Shown here in pieces: positions 55,018 to 62,193 of a stretch of DNA of 64,000 nt. Numbering within the stretch: the stretch's first letter is position 1; each line of letters opens with the position of its first letter. Both the position numbers and the translations under genes were made by a program. Origin of the DNA: Pseudomonas kilonensis (GTDB lineage Bacteria > Pseudomonadota > Gammaproteobacteria > Pseudomonadales > Pseudomonadaceae); assembly GCF_001269885.1 (NCBI RefSeq), contig NZ_LHVH01000017.1:372001-436000 (forward strand), given 5' to 3'. The notes under the pieces were generated by a model. That model was not told the origin of the DNA, made no database searches, and saw only the letters and a list, made by a program, of their open reading frames with translations.

Positions 55018-56202
55018 ATGCGTGAAGTGGTGATCGTCGACAGCGTACGGACCGGCCTGGCCAAGTCCTTTCGCGGCAAGTTCAACATGACCCGTCCAGA
55101 CGACATGGCGGCCCATTGTGTCGATGCCTTGCTGGCGCGCAACGACATCAACCCGGCCAGTGTCGAGGACTGCATCGTCGGAGCCGGGTCCAATGAAGGT
55201 GCCCAGGGCTACAACCTCGGGCGCAACGTGGCGGTGCTCTCGCAATTGGGCATCGGCACGGCCGGCATGACCCTCAACCGTTTCTGCTCCTCGGGCCTGC
55301 AAGCCATTGCCATCGCCGCCAACCAGATCGCTTCCGGTTGCAGCGACATCATCGTGGCGGGCGGCGTGGAATCCATCAGCCTGACGATGAAAAGCGTCAA
55401 CACCGACAACCTGATCAACCCGCTGCTCAAGGAGCAGGTGCCCGGGATCTATTTCCCCATGGGCCAGACGGCCGAGATCGTTGCCCGTCGTTACCAGGTC
55501 AGCCGCGAGGAGCAGGACCGCTACGCCTTGCAGAGCCAGCAACGCACCGCGAAGGCCCAGGCGGCCGGGTTGTTCGATGACGAAATCATCCCGATGGCGG
55601 TCAAGTACCGGGTCGAGGACAAGAACACTGGCGCTGTGCAGATCCTCGACGGTGTGGTCGATCGCGACGATTGCAATCGCCCGGACACCACCTACGAAAG
55701 CCTGGCAGGCCTGAAACCGGTGTTCGCCGAAGACGGTTCGGTTACGGCGGGTAACTCGTCGCAGTTGTCCGACGGGGCCTCGATGACCTTGGTGATGAGC
55801 CTGGAAAAAGCCTTAGCGCTGGGGCTCAAGCCCAAGGCGTTTTTTCGCGGCTTCACCGTGGCCGGTTGCGAGCCGGACGAGATGGGCATCGGCCCGGTGT
55901 TTTCAGTGCCCAAGCTGCTCAAGGCCAAGGGCTTGCAGATCGCCGATATCGACCTGTGGGAACTCAACGAGGCGTTTGCTTCCCAGTGTCTGTACAGCCG
56001 CAACCGGCTGGAAATCGATCCCGAAAAGTACAACGTCAACGGCGGCTCGATCTCCATCGGCCATCCATTCGGCATGACCGGCTCGCGGCAAGTGGGGCAT
56101 CTGGTGCGCGAGCTGCAGCGGCGCAACCTGCGCTACGGCATCGTGACCATGTGCGTGGGCGGCGGGATGGGGGCTACGGGGTTGTTTGAGGCGGTGAGAT
56201 AA
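55018..56202 (+). CDS. Thiolase family acetyl-CoA C-acyltransferase
   Basis: 394 residues. The nucleophilic Cys90 lies in LNRFCSSGLQAIAIAA; His in NGGSISIGHPFGMTGSRQ and the C-terminal Cys in MCVGGGMGATG complete the active site. It catalyses thiolytic cleavage of 3-ketoacyl-CoA or the reverse condensation. No partner beta-oxidation gene is adjacent, so the chain-length preference is open. An 8-bp inverted repeat (AGTCGGTT/AACCGACT at 54953 and 54991) lies in the upstream region. Confidence 0.93.
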   Translation: MREVVIVDSVRTGLAKSFRGKFNMTRPDDMAAHCVDALLARNDINPASVEDCIVGAGSNEGAQGYNLGRNVAVLSQLGIGTAGMTLNRFCSSGLQAIAIAANQIASGCSDIIVAGGVESISLTMKSVNTDNLINPLLKEQVPGIYFPMGQTAEIVARRYQVSREEQDRYALQSQQRTAKAQAAGLFDDEIIPMAVKYRVEDKNTGAVQILDGVVDRDDCNRPDTTYESLAGLKPVFAEDGSVTAGNSSQLSDGASMTLVMSLEKALALGLKPKAFFRGFTVAGCEPDEMGIGPVFSVPKLLKAKGLQIADIDLWELNEAFASQCLYSRNRLEIDPEKYNVNGGSISIGHPFGMTGSRQVGHLVRELQRRNLRYGIVTMCVGGGMGATGLFEAVR

Positions 56203-56229
56203 CCGGGCGCTGACGAGGGGATTATTTAT

Positions 56230-56364
56230 GGCGAGGGGATTTATCTCTGTGGGAGCAAGGCTTGCCCGCGATGAAGTTGATGCGGTCTCTCAAACCGAGG
56301 TGTCTGCATCGCGAGCAAGCTTTGCTCCCACAGGGCGTTTCTCCCACAGGTAAATCCCCTCGCC
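56230..56364. repeat. REPIN with an outer second-type inverted repeat
   Basis: Core REPIN 56248-56332 (TGTGGGAGCAAGGCTTGCCC / GAGCAAGCTTTGCTCCCACA) is enclosed by GGCGAGGGGATTTA (56230-56243) and TAAATCCCCTCGCC (56351-56364). It lies between the convergent thiolase and DUF6316 genes. Confidence 0.88.
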
Positions 56365-56393
56365 ACAAGGAGCTGCGCCAGCCGTGAGAGTGT

Positions 56394-56591
56394 TTAGCTG
56401 GCAACCTGAGTCAGCTGCTGCATCCGCTGGATATACGCTTCGATCTCCATTTCTGCCGCCTCGCGGGTGGCGAACGGACCCTCCTGGGTGCCCTCACGTG
56501 TATTGAAATAAAACTCGCCGTTAACCCGGCAGATCCGATCACTGCGAAAAATAGTCGTAGGGGCAGGATCCAAGGCGCGTTTTCCAAGCAT
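56394..56591 (-). CDS. DUF6316 family small protein
   Basis: 65 residues: [20 protein letters not shown], then GEFYFNTREGTQEGPFATRE and a helical end with EAYIQRMQQLTQ. The FYFNTREG...GPF pattern is shared by short Pseudomonas proteins now grouped as DUF6316; the role is unknown. The ATG has a GGAG site. Confidence 0.8.
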   Translation of the reverse strand: MLGKRALDPAPTTIFRSDRICRVNGEFYFNTREGTQEGPFATREAAEMEIEAYIQRMQQLTQVAS

Positions 56592-56743
56592 GTCGGGTCT
56601 CCAGAGTACAGCGAGGTCTGTTTAAAATGAGCATATGTGTTGTCCCTGATTCCCGCCTGTCCAGCCGATCGACGGCTACGACCCCTACAATCCCATGGGC
56701 GGCCTCTGCCCAACTGTCCCTGTGTCGTGACGCAATAGACGCC

Positions 56744-56749
56744 TAGAAT
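56744..56749 (+). promoter_or_regulatory. Possible -10 box of the EamA gene
   Basis: TAGAAT lies 33 bases before the EamA start, in the gap divergent from the DUF6316 gene. The -35 region (TGTGTC at 17 bases) is poor. Confidence 0.3.
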
Positions 56750-56781
56750 GAACGTCCTTTGTCTTGGGCTTCGAGGGTTGT

Positions 56782-57744
56782 ATGCACATATCGTCCGGTC
56801 GCTGGGTCTACGGTCTGTTCCTCGCCCTGCTGACTGCCCTGCTCTGGGGAATCCTGCCGATCAAGCTCAAGCAAGTGCTGCAAGTGATGGACCCGGTCAC
56901 CGTGACCTGGTTTCGCTTGATGGTGTCCGGCGGTTTGTTGTTCATCTATTTGGCGGCCACCCGGCGCCTGCCCAGTTGCAAGGTCCTTGGCCCACGCGGC
57001 GGCTGGCTGGTGGCGATGGCGGTGCTCGGGCTGGTGGGCAACTACGTGTTTTACCTGATGGGCCTGAACCGCCTGAGCCCCGGCACCGCGCAATTGGTGG
57101 TGCAGATGGGGCCGATCATGTTGCTGGTCGCCAGCCTGTTCGTGTTCAAGGAGCGGTTCAGTGTGGGGCAGGGCATCGGCCTGCTGGTGCTGCTGATCGG
57201 TTTCGCGCTGTTCTTCAACCAGCGCCTGGGCGAGTTGCTGACGTCCCTGAGCGACTACACCGCCGGGGTCTTGATGGTGTTGTTGGCGTCGACGGTCTGG
57301 ACGTTTTATGCCCTGGGCCAGAAGCAATTGTTGACGGTGTGGAATTCGTTGCAGGTGATGATGGTGATCTACCTGTTCTGCGCGTTGCTGCTCACGCCCT
57401 GGGTGCATCCGTTGGAGGCGCTGCAATTGAGCCCGTTGCAAGGCTGGCTGTTGCTCGCATGCTGCCTCAACACGCTGATTGCCTATGGCGCGTTTGCCGA
57501 AGCCTTGGCCCATTGGGAAGCTTCGCGTGTCAGCGCGACGCTGGCGATCACGCCGCTGGTGACGTTCGCCGCAGTGGCGATGGCGGCTTGGTGGTGGCCT
57601 GATTATGTCCATGCCGAGCAGATCAATCTGCTGGGGTATGGCGGGGCGGTGCTGGTGGTGCTGGGGTCGGCGCTGGTTGCCCTGGGCCCGTCGCTGATCG
57701 CCGGGCTCAGGGCCCGGCACGAGCGTTTGGCTGTCGGGCGTTAG
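56782..57744 (+). CDS. EamA/DMT family transporter
   Basis: 320 residues from ATG 56782, ten transmembrane helices in two EamA repeats (GLFLALLTALLWGILPIKLK; second repeat beginning LMVLLASTVWTFYALGQKQL). These permeases export amino acids or other metabolites; the substrate is unknown. An in-frame TTG at 56764 is less likely. It is convergent with fumC. Confidence 0.9.
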   Translation: MHISSGRWVYGLFLALLTALLWGILPIKLKQVLQVMDPVTVTWFRLMVSGGLLFIYLAATRRLPSCKVLGPRGGWLVAMAVLGLVGNYVFYLMGLNRLSPGTAQLVVQMGPIMLLVASLFVFKERFSVGQGIGLLVLLIGFALFFNQRLGELLTSLSDYTAGVLMVLLASTVWTFYALGQKQLLTVWNSLQVMMVIYLFCALLLTPWVHPLEALQLSPLQGWLLLACCLNTLIAYGAFAEALAHWEASRVSATLAITPLVTFAAVAMAAWWWPDYVHAEQINLLGYGGAVLVVLGSALVALGPSLIAGLRARHERLAVGR

Positions 57745-57749
57745 CCCGC

Positions 57750-57839
57750 TGTGGGAGCGAGCCTGCTCGCGATGGCGGCCTGACAGGCAATAGAGATGTC
57801 GAGCCTGCCGGCCTCATCGCGAGCAGGCTCGCTCCCACA
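57750..57839. repeat. REPIN between EamA gene and fumC
   Basis: Arms TGTGGGAGCGAGCCTGCTCG and CGAGCAGGCTCGCTCCCACA, nearly filling the 108-base gap between the convergent genes. Confidence 0.92.
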
Positions 57840-57852
57840 GGGGGGATGGCGT

Positions 57853-59247
57853 TTAACCCTGGCTACCCGCCTCCAGCATATTCTCCGGCCGCACCCAGGC
57901 ATCGAACTCTTCATCGGTCAGGTACCCCAGTTGCAGCGCCGCCTCACGCAGGGTTAGCCCTTCGCCGTAGGCTTTCTTGGCGATTTCTGCAGACTTGTCG
58001 TAGCCGATGTGCGGGTTCAGCGCCGTCACCAGCATCAACCCACGTTCCAGGTGCGCGGCCATCTGCTCGGCATCCGGCTCGAGCCCGGCGATGCAGTGCT
58101 GTTGGAAGTTGCTGCAGCCGTCGGCCAGCAGGCGAATCGATTGCAGCAGGTTGTGGATGATCACTGGTTTGAACACGTTCAACTGCAAATGCCCCTGGCT
58201 GGCGGCAAAACCGATGGTCACGTCGTTGCCCATGACCTGGCAGGCCAGCATCGACAAGGCTTCGCACTGGGTCGGGTTGACCTTGCCGGGCATGATGGAG
58301 CTGCCCGGTTCGTTGGCTGGCAGTTTCACCTCGGCGAACCCGGCCCGGGGTCCGGAGCCCAGCAGGCGCAGGTCGTTGGCGATCTTCATCAAGGTCACGG
58401 CGAGGGTTTTCAGCGCGCCGGACAGGGACGTCAGGGGTTCATGGCCGGCCAGCGCGGCAAACTTGTTCGGTGCGGTGACGAACGGCAGGCCCGACAGCGC
58501 CGCCAGTTCAGCGGCAATCGCTTCGCCGAAACCATGCGGTGAATTGAGCCCGGTGCCGACCGCCGTGCCACCCTGGGCCAGTTCGCAGACTGCGGGCAGC
58601 GCGGCGCGGATCGCTCGTTCGGCGTAATCGAGTTGAGCAATGAACGCCGACAATTCCTGGCCAAAGGTGATCGGCGTGGCATCCATCATGTGGGTGCGGC
58701 CGGTCTTGACCAGTTTCATGTGGCGCGCCGCCAGTTCCGCCAGGCCGCCGGACAGCTCGCTGATGGCCGGGAGCAATTGCTGGTGGACGGCCTGGGCGGC
58801 GGCAATGTGCATCGCGGTGGGGAAGCAGTCGTTGGAGCTCTGCGAGCGGTTGACGTGGTCGTTGGGGTGCACCGGGCTCTTGCCGCCGCGCGGGTTGCCG
58901 GCCAGTTCGTTGGCGCGCCCGGCGATCACCTCGTTGACGTTCATGTTGCTCTGGGTTCCGCTGCCGGTCTGCCAGACCACCAGCGGGAACTGGTCGTCAT
59001 GCTGGCCGGCCAGCACTTCGTCGGCGGCCTGTTCGATCAGGCGGGCGATGTCGACGGGGAGGTCGCCATTGCGATCATTGACCCGCGCGGCGGCTTTCTT
59101 GATCAGTGCCAAGGCGTGCAACACCGACAGCGGCATGCGTTCGTTGCCAATGGCGAAATTGATCATGGAACGCTGCGTCTGGGCGCCCCAGTAGGCATCG
59201 TCCGGGACTTCAACCTGGCCAAGGCTGTCGGTTTCGATACGGCTCAT
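57853..59247 (-). CDS. fumC: Class II fumarate hydratase FumC
   Basis: 464 residues. The fumarase/aspartase signature [13 protein letters not shown] is present, as are [14 protein letters not shown] and [15 protein letters not shown]. It hydrates fumarate to malate without an iron-sulfur cluster. The neighbours (DUF2059 gene, bolA, trhO) match the location of P. aeruginosa fumC2 (PA0854) rather than the sodA-linked copy. Confidence 0.96.
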   Translation of the reverse strand: MSRIETDSLGQVEVPDDAYWGAQTQRSMINFAIGNERMPLSVLHALALIKKAAARVNDRNGDLPVDIARLIEQAADEVLAGQHDDQFPLVVWQTGSGTQSNMNVNEVIAGRANELAGNPRGGKSPVHPNDHVNRSQSSNDCFPTAMHIAAAQAVHQQLLPAISELSGGLAELAARHMKLVKTGRTHMMDATPITFGQELSAFIAQLDYAERAIRAALPAVCELAQGGTAVGTGLNSPHGFGEAIAAELAALSGLPFVTAPNKFAALAGHEPLTSLSGALKTLAVTLMKIANDLRLLGSGPRAGFAEVKLPANEPGSSIMPGKVNPTQCEALSMLACQVMGNDVTIGFAASQGHLQLNVFKPVIIHNLLQSIRLLADGCSNFQQHCIAGLEPDAEQMAAHLERGLMLVTALNPHIGYDKSAEIAKKAYGEGLTLREAALQLGYLTDEEFDAWVRPENMLEAGSQG

Positions 59248-59449
59248 CGGGTCAAACTCCTTAAGGGCTGAATGCGCAGTTTAGGCCCAGATGGGCGGTT
59301 CCGGTTCCCTCAATCATTCCTCAATCCAGGAGCGGTGGGTTCGGCCCGTCAATCGGACCCGACAAGCTCCGGGGTTGAGGCCCGGCGTTTTTTAGGCGCA
59401 GAATGGTCGCCCTTGGGGTTTTACCTCGCCTGTAATGAAAGGAAACTCG

Positions 59450-59968
59450 ATGACCCGTCTTCGTGCCATCTGTACCGCAGTTGCTCTGGTGTGTGCCAGC
59501 GGCCCTGTTTTCGCCGATACCGCCAGCCACAACGCCAGCGCCGAAGCGTTCCTGACCCTGGCGCACGCTGACAAACTGGGCACTCCGGTGTACATGCAAG
59601 TGCAGCAGATGTTTGCCCAGCGCTTTGAACAGACCAAGGCCCCTGAGTCGAAAAAAGCCACCCTGGAAACCTACCAGGCCAAGGCCAATGCCGCGCTGGA
59701 CCAAGCCATCGGCTGGAACAAGCTCAAGCCGGACATGGTCAAGCTCTACACCAGCAACTTCAGCGAATCGGAGCTCAAGGACCTGGTCGCTTTCTACCAA
59801 TCGCCATTGGGCAAGAAAGTCCTCGAGAAAATGCCGCAGTTGACCCAGCAATCGGCCCAACTGACCCAGGCCAAGCTTGAAAGCGCGGTCCCGGTGGTCA
59901 ACAAACTGCTCGCGGACATGACGGCCGAGCTCGAGCCAAAAGCCGCCCCAGCCAAGAAAAAGCCGTAA
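59450..59968 (+). CDS. DUF2059 domain-containing exported protein
   Basis: 172 residues from ATG 59450 (GAAAGGA site). A signal peptide ends at PVFADT; the mature part is helical with the DUF2059 core (MVKLYTSNFSESELKDLVAF, YQSPLGKKVLEKMPQL) and ends in a Lys/Ala/Pro tail. The molecular role is unknown. It is divergent from fumC and 12 bases upstream of bolA. Confidence 0.9.
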   Translation: MTRLRAICTAVALVCASGPVFADTASHNASAEAFLTLAHADKLGTPVYMQVQQMFAQRFEQTKAPESKKATLETYQAKANAALDQAIGWNKLKPDMVKLYTSNFSESELKDLVAFYQSPLGKKVLEKMPQLTQQSAQLTQAKLESAVPVVNKLLADMTAELEPKAAPAKKKP

Positions 59969-59980
59969 GCGGAGCCTGGT

Positions 59981-60280
59981 ATGAGCATGCAACAACGCAT
60001 CGAATCGACACTCGGGCTCCTGCAGCCCGAGCACTTGCAAGTGCTGGATGAAAGCCACATGCACAGCCGTGGCCTGCAGACCCACTTCAAGGCCGTGGTG
60101 GTCAGCCAGCAGTTCGAAGGGCTCAATCGCGTCAAGCGTCACCAGAAGGTCTACGGCACGCTGGGCGAGCTGATGGGTGAGTTCCATGCGTTGGCGCTGC
60201 ACACCTACACCCCCGAAGAATGGGCGCAGATCGACGCGGCCCCGGCTTCGCCGACGTGTGCCGGTGGCAGCAAGCACTGA
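59981..60280 (+). CDS. bolA: BolA family transcriptional/iron-sulfur regulator
   Basis: 99 residues. The BolA core is visible: THFKAVVVSQQFEGLNRVKR, HQKVYGTLGELM, and HALALHTYTPEEW. BolA proteins act in stress morphology and, with monothiol glutaredoxins, in Fe-S handling. Its ribosome site GGAG is 9 bases before ATG. A REP array follows. Confidence 0.93.
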   Translation: MSMQQRIESTLGLLQPEHLQVLDESHMHSRGLQTHFKAVVVSQQFEGLNRVKRHQKVYGTLGELMGEFHALALHTYTPEEWAQIDAAPASPTCAGGSKH

Positions 60281-60312
60281 TTGGGCTGCGGTGGATGGCA
60301 AAGTCTTGAATC

Positions 60313-60463
60313 TGTGGGAGCAAAGCCCTGTGGGAGCAAGGCTCTGTGGGAGTGAGCCCCTGTGGGAGCAAAGCTTGCTCGCGATGAAGTTGATGCGGTC
60401 TCTCAAAAACCGAGGTGTCTGCATCGCGAGCAAACTTTGCTCCCACAGGGTCTTGCTCTCACA
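60313..60463. repeat. REPIN with tandem 16-bp REP half-site array
   Basis: TGTGGGAG recurs at 60313, 60329, 60345 and 60361, exactly 16 bases apart; the fourth copy is the left arm of a complete REPIN whose right arm ends at 60446. On the right, a degenerate inverted copy (CTCTCACA at 60456-60463) is also one 16-base step outside. It occupies most of the 332-base bolA-trhO gap. Confidence 0.9.
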
Positions 60464-60522
60464 GCGTGATCCTCACGGCACTGTTGTCCACAGCAATCGC
60501 TGTCTGCAACCCCCCTGTTTTT

Positions 60523-60531
60523 TGTTAGAAT
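60523..60531 (+). promoter_or_regulatory. Extended -10 promoter upstream of trhO
   Basis: TGTTAGAAT is an extended -10 box (TG-N-TAGAAT). Transcription would start near 60538, at the foot of the following hairpin; trhO begins 75 bases downstream. Confidence 0.5.
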
Positions 60532-60535
60532 CCGT

Positions 60536-60565
60536 AACGCGCCGCTCACCCGGCGCGTTTTTTTT
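60536..60565 (+). terminator. Terminator-like hairpin in the trhO leader
   Basis: AACGCGCCG-CTCACC-CGGCGCGTT followed by eight T in total. It has the form of an intrinsic terminator. It could end bolA transcription, or act as an attenuator or 5' stem-loop for trhO, because the likely trhO promoter lies directly before it. Confidence 0.75.
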
Positions 60566-60612
60566 CGCATCCGGTTCACCCTTTACGAGGGTAGCCACCT
60601 GGAGAAACACCC

Positions 60613-61554
60613 ATGGCACAACCCATTGTCGTGGCGGCACTGTATAAGTTCGTCACTCTTGAAGATTACGTCGAACTGCGTGAGCCCTTGCTCAAGGCCA
60701 TGCTCGACAACAGCATCAAAGGCACCTTGCTGATCGCCGACGAAGGCATCAACGGTACGGTCTCCGGCACTCGCGAAGGCATCGACGGCCTGCTGGCCTG
60801 GCTCAAGAACGATCCGCGCATGATCGACATCGACCATAAAGAGTCGTACTGCGATGAGCAGCCGTTCTACCGCACCAAGGTCAAGCTCAAGAAAGAAATC
60901 GTCACCCTCGGCGTCGAAGGCGTGGACCCGAACAAGCAGGTCGGCACCTATGTCGAACCACAGGATTGGAACGCGCTGATCAGCGATCCGGAAGTGTTGT
61001 TGATCGACACCCGCAACGATTACGAAGTGTCCATTGGCACCTTCGAAGGCGCCATTGACCCCAAGACCACCAGCTTTCGTGAGTTCCCCGAGTACATCAA
61101 GGCCAACTTCGACCCGGCCAGGCACAAGAAAGTCGCGATGTTCTGCACCGGCGGCATTCGTTGTGAAAAAGCTTCCAGCTACATGCTCGGCCAGGGTTTC
61201 GACGAGGTTTATCACCTCAAGGGCGGCATCCTGAAATACCTCGAAGAGGTCCCTCAGGAAGAAACCAAGTGGCGCGGCGACTGCTTCGTGTTCGACAACC
61301 GCGTAACTGTTCGCCACGACCTCAGCGAAGGGGACTACGATCAATGTCACGCTTGTCGTACCCCGGTAAGCGTAGAAGACCGCGCCTCGGAGCACTATGT
61401 GCCTGGCATCAGCTGCCCGCACTGCTGGGATAAACTGAGCGAGAAGACCCGTCGCAGCGCCATCGACCGGCAGAAGCAGATCGAGTTGGCCAAGGCGCGC
61501 AACATGCCGCACCCGATCGGCTACAACTACAAGCAAACATCTTCCGAGGCTTGA
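60613..61554 (+). CDS. trhO: tRNA uridine(34) hydroxylase TrhO (rhodanese-like)
   Basis: 313 residues. An N-terminal acylphosphatase-like domain ([34 protein letters not shown]), a rhodanese domain with catalytic Cys178 in [11 protein letters not shown], and a C-terminal region with paired CxxC ([15 protein letters not shown]). TrhO hydroxylates U34 of tRNAs on the way to (m)cmo5U. The next gene starts 3 bases after its stop. Confidence 0.95.
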   Translation: MAQPIVVAALYKFVTLEDYVELREPLLKAMLDNSIKGTLLIADEGINGTVSGTREGIDGLLAWLKNDPRMIDIDHKESYCDEQPFYRTKVKLKKEIVTLGVEGVDPNKQVGTYVEPQDWNALISDPEVLLIDTRNDYEVSIGTFEGAIDPKTTSFREFPEYIKANFDPARHKKVAMFCTGGIRCEKASSYMLGQGFDEVYHLKGGILKYLEEVPQEETKWRGDCFVFDNRVTVRHDLSEGDYDQCHACRTPVSVEDRASEHYVPGISCPHCWDKLSEKTRRSAIDRQKQIELAKARNMPHPIGYNYKQTSSEA

Positions 61555-61557
61555 ACC

Positions 61558-62193
61558 ATGGCGTCACGCCTGCTCTATGTGATGGACCCGATGTGTTCCT
61601 GGTGCTGGGGCTTTGCGCCGGTGGCCGAGGCGTTGGTAGAGCAGGCGCAGGCCGCAGGGGTGGAGTTGCACCTGGTGGTGGGCGGTTTGCGCACCGGCAG
61701 CGGTTCGGCGCTGGAGCCGACCACCCGGCGCTACATTCTTGAACACTGGCAGGCGGTCACCCAGGCCACCGGCCAGCCCTTCAAGCTTGAAGGCGCGTTG
61801 CCGGACGGTTTCGTCTATGACACCGAGCCTGCCTGCCGGGCACTGGTGACGGCCCGCAGCCTGGCTCCAGACCTGGCCTGGAAGCTGGTGAAGCTGATCC
61901 AGCAGGCTTTTTATGTGCAAGGCCGTGACGTCACTCACGCCAGCGTGCTGGTGGAGCTGGCCGAACAGGCCGGGCTGCCACGCATCGAATTCGCTGCGGC
62001 CTTCGACCGCGCCGATCAACATGCGGCCACCGCTGCGGATTTCACCTGGGTACAGGACTTGGGCATTGCCGGGTTCCCCACACTGTTGGCCGAGCGTGAT
62101 GGCCAGTTGGCCTTGCTGACCAACGGTTACCAGCCCCTGAGCCAACTGTCGCCTTTGCTTGGCCGCTGGCTGGAGCGCGCGGCCTGTGCCTGA
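61558..62193 (+). CDS. DsbA family protein
   Basis: 211 residues with a thioredoxin-like fold and helical insert: the active site MCSWCWGF holds Cys13 and Cys16, and the cis-proline loop is GIAGFPTLL. No signal peptide is present, so it is a cytoplasmic member related to FrnE/2-hydroxychromene isomerase-like DsbA proteins rather than periplasmic DsbA. It overlaps the ABC gene by 8 bases. Confidence 0.9.
   Translation: MASRLLYVMDPMCSWCWGFAPVAEALVEQAQAAGVELHLVVGGLRTGSGSALEPTTRRYILEHWQAVTQATGQPFKLEGALPDGFVYDTEPACRALVTARSLAPDLAWKLVKLIQQAFYVQGRDVTHASVLVELAEQAGLPRIEFAAAFDRADQHAATAADFTWVQDLGIAGFPTLLAERDGQLALLTNGYQPLSQLSPLLGRWLERAACA

Noticed and set aside
60313..60376. Short tandem repeats considered as a CRISPR array
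   Set aside because: The 16-base period has no separate unique spacers, units are REP half-sites, and no cas gene is present.
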